NCBI RefSeq assembly: GCF_900609045.1
Contig: NZ_UXAV01000031.1
Location: 1-64,000 of the forward strand
Source of the DNA: Filibacter tadaridae
Lineage (GTDB): Bacteria; Bacillota; Bacilli; Bacillales_A; Planococcaceae
Reading direction: 5' to 3'
DNA: 64,000 nt
The first letter of the stretch is position 1; each line of letters opens with the position of its first letter. A model generated the notes under the pieces. The model saw only the letters and a program-made list of their open reading frames with translations. It was not told the DNA's origin and ran no database searches. The position numbers were made by a program, and so were the translations under genes. Of the stretch, positions 8,651-18,362 are shown piece by piece.

Positions 8651-8811
8651 AACCAAGGAATAACCCAGGGAGATAATTGCTAGTGTGGGACAACAAATTT
8701 ATTTATTTATTTCTCAGTCTGGAACAAATGTTCCCATACACTTATAATATGCTTCAATACACGAAAAATCAACCACCAAATTTATGGAAATAAGATGTAT
8801 ACAAACGCAAA

Positions 8812-8848
8812 AAAACACCCTCCGCTAGCTTAATAGCGAAGAGTGTTT
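8812..8848 (-). terminator. terminator of the lipoprotein gene
   Basis: On the minus strand AAACACTCTTCGCTA pairs with TAGCGGAGGGTGTTT and is followed by a T-run. Confidence 0.85.
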
Positions 8849-8854
8849 AAAGTC

Positions 8855-9433
8855 TTATTTATTTTCATCGTTACCCATATAATGTACGGCTGAAATTTTC
8901 CACTTTCCATCATCTTTCGTTAGCACAGTCACTTGGCGCCCGCTTGGAGATGTCTTCAGTCCAGTTGATTTCTGCTTCATAGTTGTCTCAAGATTCGCGA
9001 ATACTTGCGCTTTTTCTTCATCATATTTAACAATCGTCACATCAGATACTTGACGTTTAAGTTCATTTTGATTAAAAGCCTCCGTTAATCCCTTACGCTC
9101 TTCTTCCTTATCAAAGCTTTCTGTACGATCTGAAAGCGTTTCTATATAACCTTCAATATCCTGCTCATTAAATGTGTCGATATATGCATTGAACACACGT
9201 AAAATCTGCTCTTTCTCTTCTTGCGGAACCCCCGTCGCTTCTTCAATCGTATTACCTGACAGATTAAAGCCTATTCCCTTATCCTCTACGCCGTGATCAA
9301 TCGCACCGTATGCATTTTTCGCTTCCCCGTCTGTGGCCGAACCTTGCGTAGAAGAATTGTTTTCTTCCTTGTTGCAAGCACCCAGTATAAGAATAAGCGT
9401 TAAAACTAGTAAAAAAGCTATTTTTTTCATCAT
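8855..9433 (-). CDS. putative lipoprotein with NTF2-like domain
   Basis: A 192-residue exported lipoprotein. The N-terminus MMKKIAFLLVLTLILILGAC is a type II signal with lipobox LGAC; a charged Asn/Glu-rich linker follows. The C-terminal 110 residues (from about EKEQILRVFNAYIDTFNEQD to WKISAVHYMG) have the pattern of SnoaL/NTF2-like folds: a helix with FNAYIDTFNEQDIEGYIETLS and closing strands with a WKISAVH motif. GGAGGAATT precedes the start. Its role is unknown; it lies downstream of degU but is separated by a terminator. Confidence 0.7.
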   Translation of the reverse strand: MMKKIAFLLVLTLILILGACNKEENNSSTQGSATDGEAKNAYGAIDHGVEDKGIGFNLSGNTIEEATGVPQEEKEQILRVFNAYIDTFNEQDIEGYIETLSDRTESFDKEEERKGLTEAFNQNELKRQVSDVTIVKYDEEKAQVFANLETTMKQKSTGLKTSPSGRQVTVLTKDDGKWKISAVHYMGNDENK

Positions 9434-9451
9434 AATTCCTCCTACGCAAGT

Positions 9452-9483
9452 AAAAAGGCCGCTCCAAACGGAAGGCCCTTCTC
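9452..9483 (-). terminator. terminator of degU
   Basis: On the minus strand AAGGGCC...TCC pairs with GGA...GGCCTT (one bulge) and ends in TTTTT. Confidence 0.65.
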
Positions 9484-9504
9484 TTTTCTATTCGGTACTT
9501 CTCT

Positions 9505-10179
9505 TTATTTCACTTCAACCCAACCATTTTTAATGGCCGTAACTACGGCTTGCGTTCTGTCGTTTACAGACATTTTTTGCAGAATGCTTGAAACATGATT
9601 CTTAACCGTTTTTTCGGAAATGAATAATGATTCACCAATCATCCGGTTGCTTTGCCCGTCAGTTAGTAGTTGCAACACTTCACATTCACGCTTTGTAAGT
9701 AAGTGGAATGGCCGGCGGATATCATTTTGTTGAAACGACCCCTTATGCTCACGTTCACTTAACCGGCGGAATTCCGTTACAAGGTTATGCGTCACTTTGG
9801 GATGAAGATAAGAACCACCGGCTGCCACTACTTTGATGGCCTGTACAATGGCATCCGCGTCCATCTCTTTTAACATATATCCGAGAGCACCCGTTTTAAG
9901 TGCATGCGACACATACGACTCGTCATCATGAATCGACAGCATAATCACTTTTGCATTAGGATATTCACTAATTAGATTTTCTGTCGCATCCACACCGTTC
10001 ATACGCGGCATGTTAATATCCATCAAGACAACATCCGGCATGTATTGTCGGTAAAGTTCATTTACCTCATTACCGTCATCTCCTTCAGCAACAACCTCAA
10101 AAGAGTCTTCAAAGTCCAAAATACGTTTTACCCCTTCACGGAATAATTGATGATCATCTACAATTAATATTTTAGCCAT
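9505..10179 (-). CDS. degU: response regulator DegU
   Basis: NarL/LuxR-type response regulator that controls exoenzymes, motility and competence with the sensor DegS. A receiver domain (1-120) holds the acidic pocket DD (8-9), phosphoacceptor D54 in VLMDINMP and K in LLKE-type YMLKEMD. A LuxR HTH domain occupies the C-terminus ([20 protein letters not shown], then [16 protein letters not shown]). The ATG at 10179 is preferred over one at 10185 because GGAGGAAATGAAA gives proper spacing. degS lies 21 bp upstream, so the two form an operon. DegU primes comK transcription in B. subtilis, and comK is 1.3 kb away. Confidence 0.95.
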   Translation of the reverse strand: MAKILIVDDHQLFREGVKRILDFEDSFEVVAEGDDGNEVNELYRQYMPDVVLMDINMPRMNGVDATENLISEYPNAKVIMLSIHDDESYVSHALKTGALGYMLKEMDADAIVQAIKVVAAGGSYLHPKVTHNLVTEFRRLSEREHKGSFQQNDIRRPFHLLTKRECEVLQLLTDGQSNRMIGESLFISEKTVKNHVSSILQKMSVNDRTQAVVTAIKNGWVEVK

Positions 10180-10200
10180 TTTCATTTCCTCCCAATGATT

Positions 10201-11358
10201 CTAATCGTCAATTATGTCATTTCTGAATGGAATACGGAAAAGTATGGTCGTTCCATTGCCTATAAATGAGGAAACATTCATCTCACCTTTCAACAAATCG
10301 ATACGTTCACGCATCCCGATAAGACCGAATGACTTATCTTTCACTTCTTTTTGATCGAACCCTATACCATTATCTTTGATAATAATATTCATTATATCGC
10401 GAAGCCACTCAATATTCACCCAAATATCCTTCGCTTCTCCATGTTTCAACGCATTTGATACACATTCCTGCACCAACCTGAACACTGATACTTCGAAATT
10501 TGTATGGAATCGCTGCTCTTGACCATTGTTTTGAAAATGAATTTCGACGTCTTTTTCATATTCGCCAATTGTCGAAAGGTATTTTCGTAACGTCGGGATT
10601 AGTCCGAGATCGTCAAGCGCCATAGGGCGAAGATCGTAAATTATCCGACGCACTTCCAACAAAGCAGTTCTAACCATCCCTTTCAAATCCGTCAATTCAG
10701 CGAATGCACGTTCCGAACCTTTTTGTATAAACGTTTTTTCGATTAAACCAGTGCGTATCAGAACATTTGCCAACATTTGTGCAGGCCCGTCATGAATATC
10801 ACGGGAAAGTCTTTTCCGTTCTTCTTCTTGCGCCTGAATAACTCGAATACTAAACTCCTGTTTATTCCTCGCGTTTTCAAGTGCCATACCCACATCTTTC
10901 AAATCTGATGTTAGGTAAGTGATAACGGTCGACACTTGAGTGATTAGTTCATCTGCTCTCCCAATCGTATCTAGAAGCGCTACTAGACGCCTATCCAGAT
11001 CATCCCTGCGAATACGAAGCTGTTTCTCCTCCATCTGACTGACCGACAACCGTACGAGCAAGTCATTTGCAACCTCGTACGCTTGCCTAACCTGCTCTTC
11101 CGAGTAGTTAGCGAAGTTCTTCGATACATCGGCAAGGCGTCTTCGTGAATGGCGGGTCATCCCTTCCAAATAATCGACTTCAGTAATTACCCGGGAAATA
11201 TTTTTTTTCACTTCTTCAAGCTCATTTTTCATTTCTTCAAAACTTTGGCGACTTTGTTCGCCTATAATGAAAATATCATTCTTTGACTGATCCATTGCAC
11301 GAACCATACTGTTGAATATTGTTTCGAGCGAGTGGATATCCACTGCATTATCTTTCAT
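10201..11358 (-). CDS. degS: sensor histidine kinase DegS
   Basis: Cytoplasmic kinase partner of DegU, 385 residues, without membrane segments. The N-terminal half is a long predicted coiled coil (about 30-180: repeated EEMKNELEEVKKN-like heptads). The HisKA_3 box RKRLSRDIHDGPAQML places the phosphorylated histidine at 189, the same position as in B. subtilis. The HATPase domain shows VQECVSNALKHGEA, DNGIGFD and GLIGMRERIDLL. GGGGAGGATTAA precedes the ATG. It is divergent from yvyE, an arrangement also found in B. subtilis. Confidence 0.95.
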   Translation of the reverse strand: MKDNAVDIHSLETIFNSMVRAMDQSKNDIFIIGEQSRQSFEEMKNELEEVKKNISRVITEVDYLEGMTRHSRRRLADVSKNFANYSEEQVRQAYEVANDLLVRLSVSQMEEKQLRIRRDDLDRRLVALLDTIGRADELITQVSTVITYLTSDLKDVGMALENARNKQEFSIRVIQAQEEERKRLSRDIHDGPAQMLANVLIRTGLIEKTFIQKGSERAFAELTDLKGMVRTALLEVRRIIYDLRPMALDDLGLIPTLRKYLSTIGEYEKDVEIHFQNNGQEQRFHTNFEVSVFRLVQECVSNALKHGEAKDIWVNIEWLRDIMNIIIKDNGIGFDQKEVKDKSFGLIGMRERIDLLKGEMNVSSFIGNGTTILFRIPFRNDIIDD

Positions 11359-11494
11359 TTAATCCTCCCCCATCCTAAACTTAGATAGTAAAGTAAAACG
11401 AGGAATGATGAATTCCATGCGCTCATCATATAGTATAGCATCATAGGACCAATTGAATATTAAAATTGTATTACAAGTGAGGGGTGTTCCGCAA

Positions 11495-12127
11495 ATGCGA
11501 GCAAATTACTGTACAGTAAAAGGAAATGGCGAAAGCGAACTTATTATACAAAAGTCAAGATTCCTGTCATATGTCAGCCGCGCTGAAACAGAACACGAGG
11601 CTCTTGACTTCATCCAGTCGATTAAGAAATTGCATCCCGCCGCAACACATAATTGTTCGGCTTATATGATTGGTGAACAGGATGGAATCCAAAAAGCGAA
11701 TGACGACGGCGAACCGTCCGGCACTGCCGGATTTCCGATGCTTGAAGTATTAAAAAAACAAGGTCTGAAAGACACGGTGGTCGTCGTGACACGCTATTTC
11801 GGAGGCATCAAACTTGGAGGCGGCGGTCTTATCCGGGCTTATGGACGTGCAACGACAGAAGGGATTGCGGCTACCGGTATTGTCGAACGGAAGAATCATT
11901 ATTTAATGAAGGTGACAATTGATTACACATTTTTAGGGAAAATTGAAAACGAAGTAAGACAATCCTGCTATCCGCTAAAAGAAATCATGTACTCAGATGG
12001 AGTGGATCTTTTCATATACGTTCCTGTCGAACAACTGGAAGAATTCAGGACGTGGATACTGGAAATGACGAATGGACAAGGTGAACTATCGTCGATTTCT
12101 GATGAATTTCTCGAATTCAACACTTGA
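11495..12127 (+). CDS. yvyE: YigZ/IMPACT-family protein YvyE
   Basis: A 210-residue protein of the YigZ (UPF0029/IMPACT) family. The N-terminal domain has the typical KSRFLSYVSRAETEHEAL, THNCSAYMIG, DDGEPSGTAGFPMLEVL and RYFGGIKLGGGGLIRAYG. The C-terminal DUF1949-like part follows. The molecular role is not settled; the family is related to a eukaryotic translation regulator. The start at 11495 follows GAGGGGTG with 8-base spacing; an upstream ATG at 11453 lacks a site. It stands between degS (divergent) and tagU, matching the B. subtilis order. Confidence 0.9.
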   Translation: MRANYCTVKGNGESELIIQKSRFLSYVSRAETEHEALDFIQSIKKLHPAATHNCSAYMIGEQDGIQKANDDGEPSGTAGFPMLEVLKKQGLKDTVVVVTRYFGGIKLGGGGLIRAYGRATTEGIAATGIVERKNHYLMKVTIDYTFLGKIENEVRQSCYPLKEIMYSDGVDLFIYVPVEQLEEFRTWILEMTNGQGELSSISDEFLEFNT

Positions 12128-12309
12128 AATGGTATACGAATGACATAAATAATAGTATAATGTTGAGGATTGCTATTTTATATCAACTGAAACTTCCCTT
12201 GGTTTATTAACGTCTGTATCTACTGAAAGGCGCACTATCATTTAGGCGCCACCACTTAAAAGTTCGGTTATACGTGAATTCCGTTTAACCGAGTCCGGAG
12301 GAACTAAAT

Positions 12310-13365
12310 ATGAAAAGACGAGAGTATAAAAAAGATAAGAATAAGTCAGGTAAGCGACTGGCGCTAAAAATATCACTTTTTGTCGCCTTATCTGCATTAC
12401 TTGTTGTCGTCGCCTATGGGGCATCTTTACAAAATAAAGCGGCTGACGCCGCAAACCGGGCATACGAAGCGTTACCGGGTCGGGATAAATCAGATATACG
12501 AGAAGCAAAAATAGAGCCGGCTCATGACAACGTCTCCATTCTATTCGTCGGTGTCGATGATAGTGAAACCCGGGGGCAAGGCGACGATCATAGTCGGTCG
12601 GATGCACTTCTTGTCGCCACTTTGAATCCTAAAGAGAAATCGGTCAAACTGTTGAGCATTCCCCGTGACTCTTATGTATACATTCCCGAAGTGGGTTACA
12701 AAGATAAAATCACACATGCGCACGCATTCGGCGGTACAAGTGCGACAATTGAAACAGTTGAAGAGTTACTTGATATTCCTATGGATTACTATATTAAGAT
12801 GAATTTTAATGCCTTTATTGACATTGTCGATGCACTCGGCGGAATAGAAGCCGAAGTACCTTACGACCGTATTGAAAAAGATGAATTTGATAAAAATACC
12901 ATTCAACTGAAAAAAGGCTTGCAGCATTTGGATGGCAGACATGCACTTGCGCTTGCACGTACACGCAAAGCTGACAGCGACATCAAACGCGGTGAACGCC
13001 AACAGATGATTCTTCAGGCAATTATGAAAGAAGCTACTTCCATCAAATCTATTACCAAATACGGTGACGTCATTGATGCACTTGGTGATAATATGAAAAC
13101 GGACATGACATACGATGAAATGAAATCATTTTTGGCATATGTCAAAGGTGGTATGCCACAAGTGGACTCAATCAGTTTGAAAGGCTATGATGATATGTCG
13201 ACAGGAACGTATTACTATAAGCTTGACGATACTGATTTAGCCAATGTAAAACAGCTATTACAAGCGCATCTCGGGCTTATTCCAGACTCCTCGAATTTGA
13301 CTGACAGCAGTTCAAGTTTAAGTGGATCCGCCAATGAAATATCTGAAGACAATTTCAATGAGTAA
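12310..13365 (+). CDS. tagU: LytR-CpsA-Psr family wall teichoic acid transferase
   Basis: Membrane-anchored enzyme that transfers teichoic acid or similar polymers from undecaprenyl diphosphate to peptidoglycan. A short basic cytoplasmic tail precedes one membrane segment (about residues 19-40). The LCP domain shows ILFVGVDDSETRGQGDDHSRSDAL, LSIPRDSYVYIP, the HAHAFGG stretch and the arginine-rich LALARTRKADSDIKRGERQQ that binds the pyrophosphate. The Ser-rich C-terminus is not conserved. CGGAGGAAC precedes the ATG. Position beside yvyE and tagO agrees with B. subtilis lytR (tagU). Confidence 0.9.
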   Translation: MKRREYKKDKNKSGKRLALKISLFVALSALLVVVAYGASLQNKAADAANRAYEALPGRDKSDIREAKIEPAHDNVSILFVGVDDSETRGQGDDHSRSDALLVATLNPKEKSVKLLSIPRDSYVYIPEVGYKDKITHAHAFGGTSATIETVEELLDIPMDYYIKMNFNAFIDIVDALGGIEAEVPYDRIEKDEFDKNTIQLKKGLQHLDGRHALALARTRKADSDIKRGERQQMILQAIMKEATSIKSITKYGDVIDALGDNMKTDMTYDEMKSFLAYVKGGMPQVDSISLKGYDDMSTGTYYYKLDDTDLANVKQLLQAHLGLIPDSSNLTDSSSSLSGSANEISEDNFNE

Positions 13366-13369
13366 ATGT

Positions 13370-13408
13370 AAAGATGAGCCCCGTATCCCGGGCTCATCTT
13401 TTTTTTTG
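13370..13408 (+). terminator. terminator of tagU
   Basis: GATGAGCCC pairs with GGGCTCATC and is followed by nine or more T. Confidence 0.9.
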
Positions 13409-13427
13409 CATTAACGTACATAAAAGA

Positions 13428-13468
13428 TAAAAAAAACAGCCATACTACTTTAATGAAAGTGTATGGCC
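13428..13468 (-). terminator. terminator of tagO
   Basis: On the minus strand GCCATAC...CTTT pairs with AAAG...GTATGGC and ends in TGTTTTTTTT. Confidence 0.85.
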
Positions 13469-13484
13469 TCAACAAATACATATT

Positions 13485-14528
13485 TTATTTTCCAATCATT
13501 CGGACAAGATTTAAAATCGGTCTGTAATTTGTACCCGCCAGGCCTATGAGCTCAACAAATAACTCGATAGCAATTAGCATAATGATTATGAGTATAATCG
13601 CTCCCCAGACAGTTGCTTGTGAAAACAACACTGCTGCAGCACCGAACAAAATTGCTATTCCATAAATGATTAATACCGTCTGTCTATGTGAAAACCCAGT
13701 CCGCAGCAAACAATGATGCAAATGGGATTTATCCGGTGCCGAAATCGGTTGCTTCATGCGGATACGACGAACAATTGCAAAAAACGTATCAGAAATTGGA
13801 ACACCCAGCATAATAATTGGGATAATTAGTGAAACGACTGCAACGTTCTTGAACCCTAACAAAGCTAAAACCGATATCATAAATCCAAGAAAAAGTGATC
13901 CTGTATCTCCCATGAAAATCTTTGCAGGGTGGAAATTGTAAAAAAGAAAACCAAGTGAGCTGGCAGCAAGAATTGAAGCAGTTGCAGCAACAAAAACGTT
14001 TCCCATAATAACAGCCATCACTGTAATTGAAATAAGCGCTATGGACGAAACGCCTGCTGCAAGTCCATCTAATCCATCTATAAGGTTAACGGCATTTGTT
14101 ATACCGATAATCCAAATAATTGTTATCGGAATGCTGAAATACCCAAAGTCAAATTGACCAATAAAAGGCAGTGTAATAAAATCAATCTGTAATCCGCCCC
14201 ACGCAACCACTACGGTAGCTGCCGCTAATTGGCCAGCTAGCTTTGCTTTCGCTGTAATTTCAAGCATATCATCAAGAAAGCCTGTGGCAATGATAATAAT
14301 TGCTCCAACGAGAATTGCGGTGGAATGCTCATCTGCAGGTCGTAGGATGGCGTATCCAATCATAAATGCGCCAAAAATTGCAAGCCCACCTATTCGTGGC
14401 ATAATGGCCGCATGTACTTTTCGGTAGTTCGGACGATCAACCGCACCAATTCGAAATGCAAATTTTATGACGAGCGGAGTCAGTATAATGGATGCTACAA
14501 ATGCAACAGCCAATGCAAGGAATAACAT
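13485..14528 (-). CDS. tagO: UDP-GlcNAc:undecaprenyl-phosphate GlcNAc-1-phosphate transferase
   Basis: First enzyme of wall teichoic acid linkage-unit synthesis, a WecA/MraY-type polytopic membrane protein of 347 residues with about ten or eleven hydrophobic segments. Catalytic landmarks are present: the cytoplasmic DDMLEI loop, NAVNLIDGLDGLAAG, the aspartate in IFMGDTGSLFLGF and the HLHHCLLRTGFSHRQ motif that distinguishes the WecA/TagO group. GGGAGGAAGGAC precedes the ATG. It is convergent with tagU, with separate terminators for each. Confidence 0.94.
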   Translation of the reverse strand: MLFLALAVAFVASIILTPLVIKFAFRIGAVDRPNYRKVHAAIMPRIGGLAIFGAFMIGYAILRPADEHSTAILVGAIIIIATGFLDDMLEITAKAKLAGQLAAATVVVAWGGLQIDFITLPFIGQFDFGYFSIPITIIWIIGITNAVNLIDGLDGLAAGVSSIALISITVMAVIMGNVFVAATASILAASSLGFLFYNFHPAKIFMGDTGSLFLGFMISVLALLGFKNVAVVSLIIPIIMLGVPISDTFFAIVRRIRMKQPISAPDKSHLHHCLLRTGFSHRQTVLIIYGIAILFGAAAVLFSQATVWGAIILIIIMLIAIELFVELIGLAGTNYRPILNLVRMIGK

Positions 14529-14790
14529 GTCCTTCCTCCCTCATATAATCGGTAATTTATCAAATCAACAGTATTATACCATGTTTAATGGACGAAAGCA
14601 CCCTTCATAGAAATTATTTATCAACTTGAAGTTACTTCTACACTTACCTTTCCCCCATCCCCACGGTCCTATCCCGCGTATTTTCCTTCCTTATTGTAAC
14701 AACGTTCATGTTAAGGTAGTCATTTGCCCACCTTTTTGATAAAATAGGGAGTGAATCCTGTAAAGGGAGCGGAAAAAGGAGCGTTCAAAC

Positions 14791-17154
14791 ATGTTATCAT
14801 TATTCAAACGTTCATCTCAAACGAGCGAAAGACAACTACGAAGATACCGAAAAATTGTTCAACAAATAAATAAAATAGAATCAACATATGAAACGATGTC
14901 GGACGAACAGCTAATATGTATGACCGACAAATTCAAAGAACGTCTACTATCGGGGGAGACCATTCAATCGATTCTTCCGGAGGCATTTGCGGTTGTCCGT
15001 GAAGCTTCCAAACGAATTCTTGGCATGCGGCATTTTGATGTCCAATTGATTGGCGGACTCGTACTTACCGAAGGAAATATTGCCGAAATGCCAACCGGTG
15101 AAGGAAAAACGCTTGTCGCTTCCCTTCCCTCTTATGTACGCGCACTCGAAGGCAAAGGCGTTCACGTGATTACTGTAAATGACTACCTTGCAAAGCGCGA
15201 CTTTGATCAGATTGGTCAAATTCACCGTTTTCTCGGCCTCACTGTTGGGCTGAATGTACCGATGATGCAAGGACCCGCTAAGCAAGCGGCTTATAACGCT
15301 GACATTACATATGGAGTCGGCACAGAGTTCGGCTTCGATTATTTGCGCGACAATATGGCACAACAGGTCGGACAAAAAGTGCAACGTCCCTACCATTTCG
15401 CCATTATCGATGAAGTCGACAGCATACTGATTGACGAAGCAAAAACCCCGCTCATCGTTGCAGGTAAAACGCAAGCAGATGCGGATCTTCACCATATTGC
15501 CGCACGTCTTGCAAAACGTTTCAAAGTGGAAGTGGATTACGATTTCGATGAAGATACAAAAGCGACTTCCCTAGCTGAAACAGGAATCGCAAAGGTTGAA
15601 AAAGCATTCGGCATCGAGAATTTGTACGAACTTGAACACCAAACGCTTTATCATTATATGATCCAGGCAGTACGGGCACACGTCATATTTAAACGTGATG
15701 TAGACTATATCGTAAGGGATGAAAAAATCGAACTTGTCGATATGTTCACAGGACGAATCATGGAAGGTCGTACCTTATCAGACGGCCTTCACCAAGCGAT
15801 TGAAGCAAAAGAAGGCGTGCCGATTACAGATGAAAACAAAGCACAAGCACAAATAACCATTCAAAACTATTTCCGCATGTATCCAAAATTATGCGGGATG
15901 ACAGGTACAGCAAAAACACAAGAAAAAGAATTCCGGGAAGTGTATGGTATGGAAGTGATTCAAATTCCGACCAACCGTCCGAAAGTCCGAATTGATGCAC
16001 CTGACCGTGTATATAAGACAATAGATCAGAAATACAAAGCAATGGCTAAAGAAGTAGCTGAACGCCATGAAAAAGGACAACCCGTTCTTGTGGGAACAAC
16101 TTCAATCCTACAGTCGGAAACAGTCGTCAACTATTTGGACGACTACAAACTCGATTACACTTTGCTCAATGCAAAAAGTGTCGAACAAGAGGTGGAACTC
16201 ATTTCCCAAGCAGGACAAATGGGTCATATCACTGTCGCCACGAACATGGCGGGACGAGGAACCGATATTGTACTCGGGGAAGGCGTCGCAGAACATGGTG
16301 GACTTTTCGTACTCGGTACGGAAAAACACGAAAGCCGTCGGGTTGACAATCAGCTCCGTGGGCGTTCAGGTCGTCAAGGTGATCCTGGTGAAAGCCGTTT
16401 CTTCCTCTCTCTTGAAGATGACATGTTCAAACGTTTCGTACAAGATGACCTTGAGAAGTTCCAAAAGAAAGTGAACACAGATAAGGAAGGGCTTGTGTTA
16501 AATCCCGATGTCGATGAATTAACGGATCGGACACAGCGAATCGTTGAAGGCGTCCATTATTCAATGAGGGAATACAATCTGAAACTTGATGATGTCATCA
16601 ATGATCAGCGTGAGGTCATCTATACTCTTCGGGATAAAGTAATTGAAAAAGAAAGCGTTCTAGGTCAGTTGAAAACAATGCTTGCTGAAACTGTCGAATT
16701 TGTTGTTCTGGATAGTTGCCGAGACGAGGATCCTATTGAAAATTGGGATTTCGAACGGATTGAGCGCACGATGAACGGTTTATTGTTGGAGCCTGTCGAA
16801 ATTCCACGTTCGTTTGAAAAAACAGCGTCCATTTTGAAAGCCTATAAAGAGCCACTAGATGAGTTACTTGCTTATATTGAAACATTTGCTGAGAATGAGC
16901 AAGTCAACCAAATGATTCCACAAGTGATGCTCTCTCATATTGATACGATGTGGGTCAAACACCTTGAAGTAATGACCCGCTTAAAAGAAGGTATCGGACT
17001 CCGTTCCTACGGGCAAGAAGACCCAATGCGTATTTATCAACGTGAAGGTTTGGAACTTTTCGGTACACATTACCAGAAGCTACGCCGTAGTATCGCTGCC
17101 GAAGTAATCGGCTTCATGAAACTCATTACAAACCAACAGGAGGTACAAGAATGA
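14791..17154 (+). CDS. secA2: accessory preprotein translocase ATPase SecA2
   Basis: A 787-residue SecA paralogue. Walker A is EMPTGEGKT (about 99-107), Walker B/DEAD box is IIDEVDSIL (about 205-213), the cross-linking domain follows, and the second nucleotide-binding domain has NMAGRGTDIVLG and QLRGRSGRQGDPGES. It ends after the helical scaffold region and lacks the C-terminal zinc-binding linker of housekeeping SecA, as is usual for SecA2. In Bacillus anthracis and relatives SecA2 with SlaP exports S-layer proteins; the next gene here is slaP, overlapping by 4 bp (ATGA), so the pair is translationally coupled. Upstream, TAGTCA-17-TAAAAT is a possible promoter. Confidence 0.93.
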   Translation: MLSLFKRSSQTSERQLRRYRKIVQQINKIESTYETMSDEQLICMTDKFKERLLSGETIQSILPEAFAVVREASKRILGMRHFDVQLIGGLVLTEGNIAEMPTGEGKTLVASLPSYVRALEGKGVHVITVNDYLAKRDFDQIGQIHRFLGLTVGLNVPMMQGPAKQAAYNADITYGVGTEFGFDYLRDNMAQQVGQKVQRPYHFAIIDEVDSILIDEAKTPLIVAGKTQADADLHHIAARLAKRFKVEVDYDFDEDTKATSLAETGIAKVEKAFGIENLYELEHQTLYHYMIQAVRAHVIFKRDVDYIVRDEKIELVDMFTGRIMEGRTLSDGLHQAIEAKEGVPITDENKAQAQITIQNYFRMYPKLCGMTGTAKTQEKEFREVYGMEVIQIPTNRPKVRIDAPDRVYKTIDQKYKAMAKEVAERHEKGQPVLVGTTSILQSETVVNYLDDYKLDYTLLNAKSVEQEVELISQAGQMGHITVATNMAGRGTDIVLGEGVAEHGGLFVLGTEKHESRRVDNQLRGRSGRQGDPGESRFFLSLEDDMFKRFVQDDLEKFQKKVNTDKEGLVLNPDVDELTDRTQRIVEGVHYSMREYNLKLDDVINDQREVIYTLRDKVIEKESVLGQLKTMLAETVEFVVLDSCRDEDPIENWDFERIERTMNGLLLEPVEIPRSFEKTASILKAYKEPLDELLAYIETFAENEQVNQMIPQVMLSHIDTMWVKHLEVMTRLKEGIGLRSYGQEDPMRIYQREGLELFGTHYQKLRRSIAAEVIGFMKLITNQQEVQE

Positions 17155-18053
17155 AACTTTTCTCTATCTTTAACAAAGCCGAAAAGACTGGTTCGGATAG
17201 TACAATCAGCTCCGATGAAATCGTCGAGGGCGTAAACGAAACGACTGAAACGGATGAAGTGGAAACAAAACTTTCCCTTCATCCTGAATGGAACGTACCA
17301 CAGGAACAAGAATATGTTTTCCGTTTTCTTTCAAATGAGCTTGAACCCCTTAAACCAAATCAGATTTCCCTTTCAGGAATCGACATTGATATCGAACCTG
17401 CAAACGGTAGCTGGCTTGTCAAAGCGTTCTTCCGTTCTTCCCTTGACCAACAGATTTCAGTTGGCTCTGTCGAACTAATGTTGCTTGATAAAGAAGGAAA
17501 AACGCTAGCGTCTGATGAATTCGATTTAAAAGAACTGGGTGATATCCCAGGACGTAGCGCAAGACCGTGGGTATTCGTTTTCACTAAAGAGAACATCTTC
17601 ACAGAACAACCGCCTACAGAAAACTGGAAACTTGCATTCAACGTACAATCGATGATTCCCCACAAACTTGAATTGGAACAAGCTTGGGAAGACGGATTGA
17701 CGGAAGATCAAAAGGACGGACTTGCAAAAGTTGTCGAAGGCCTTCCGAAACTCAAACCACGTGAAGTGAATATCAGCGGTTTCCAAGTTAAAGAACAAGA
17801 AGATGGCGGCATTGCAGCATCTATCTTCATTCGTAATGGACATTCGAAACAAATTAATATTGAGAAACTACCTTTGGAGCTGATAGATGCGAATGGCGAT
17901 CTTGTTGCCAACGGATCATTTACACTTGATTCGTTGTCTGTAAAAGCAAACACGACGAAGCCGTGGACATTCATCTATCCAAAAGAGCTTGTTCAGAAGG
18001 AAACGCCTGACTTTTCCCGTTGGACAATTCGTGTCCCTCAACAGAATGATTAA
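17151..18053 (+). CDS. slaP: accessory Sec system S-layer assembly protein SlaP
   Basis: A 300-residue soluble protein with no signal peptide. It contains two related blocks: one from EWNVPQEQEYVFRF to ENWKLAFNV (about 45-165), the other from AWEDGLTEDQKDG to SRWTIRVPQ (about 175-297). Each has LKPNQI/LKPREV, a SLSGIDI/NISGFQV strand, and a closing ARPWVFVF/TKPWTFIY segment. This is the duplicated SLAP-domain architecture found next to secA2 in S-layer-bearing Bacillales. Start and stop codons overlap with secA2. A partner in SecA2-dependent S-layer secretion is the likely role (family knowledge). No S-layer protein gene lies directly beside it here. Confidence 0.88.
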   Translation: MKLFSIFNKAEKTGSDSTISSDEIVEGVNETTETDEVETKLSLHPEWNVPQEQEYVFRFLSNELEPLKPNQISLSGIDIDIEPANGSWLVKAFFRSSLDQQISVGSVELMLLDKEGKTLASDEFDLKELGDIPGRSARPWVFVFTKENIFTEQPPTENWKLAFNVQSMIPHKLELEQAWEDGLTEDQKDGLAKVVEGLPKLKPREVNISGFQVKEQEDGGIAASIFIRNGHSKQINIEKLPLELIDANGDLVANGSFTLDSLSVKANTTKPWTFIYPKELVQKETPDFSRWTIRVPQQND

Positions 18054-18066
18054 TCTATGAATAATC

Positions 18067-18122
18067 AAAGAGACTGTGTAACTTGTCGACGAATTGTCGG
18101 CTGCGTTACACAGTCTCTTTTT
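18067..18122 (+). terminator. terminator of secA2-slaP
   Basis: AAAGAGACTGTGTAAC pairs perfectly with GTTACACAGTCTCTTT, then T-run. Confidence 0.9.
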
Positions 18123-18130
18123 ACATCGGA

Positions 18131-18280
18131 TTGAAAGAAGTCCATTGAACCCCGCTTCGGCGCTTGGGAATGCCTCCCGCAATAAGCCAGACAGAAGTTC
18201 GCTGTCAGTCTAATTGCTTCGGCTACCCCTGAAGGCGCCTTCGCTAGTTCGTATCACATACCCAGCGCTTGAACACATCC
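18131..18280 (+). repeat. interspersed palindromic element, copy B
   Basis: Contains CGGCGCTTGGGAATGCC and GGCTACCCC with the inner hairpin CAATAAG...CTAATTG (one arm position no longer pairs). Its right end (CCCAGCGCTTGAACAC) matches copy F at 58490 and differs from copies A and C, so at least two end types exist. It lies directly after the slaP terminator and fills most of the 309-bp gap. Confidence 0.8.
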
Positions 18281-18362
18281 GGATACAAGAGCAGATTCAC
18301 AGTTTAAGATTCTCTACAAAGGGAAAACAGTGACTAACACACTAACTGCGGAGGTGAATAGA

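Noticed and set aside
12242-12607. Minus-strand open frame opposite tagU
   Set aside because: A shadow of the tagU coding sequence; no family similarity and no ribosome binding site.
14947-15495. 182-codon minus-strand frame within secA2
   Set aside because: Antisense shadow of a well-supported gene; its length reflects codon structure of secA2.
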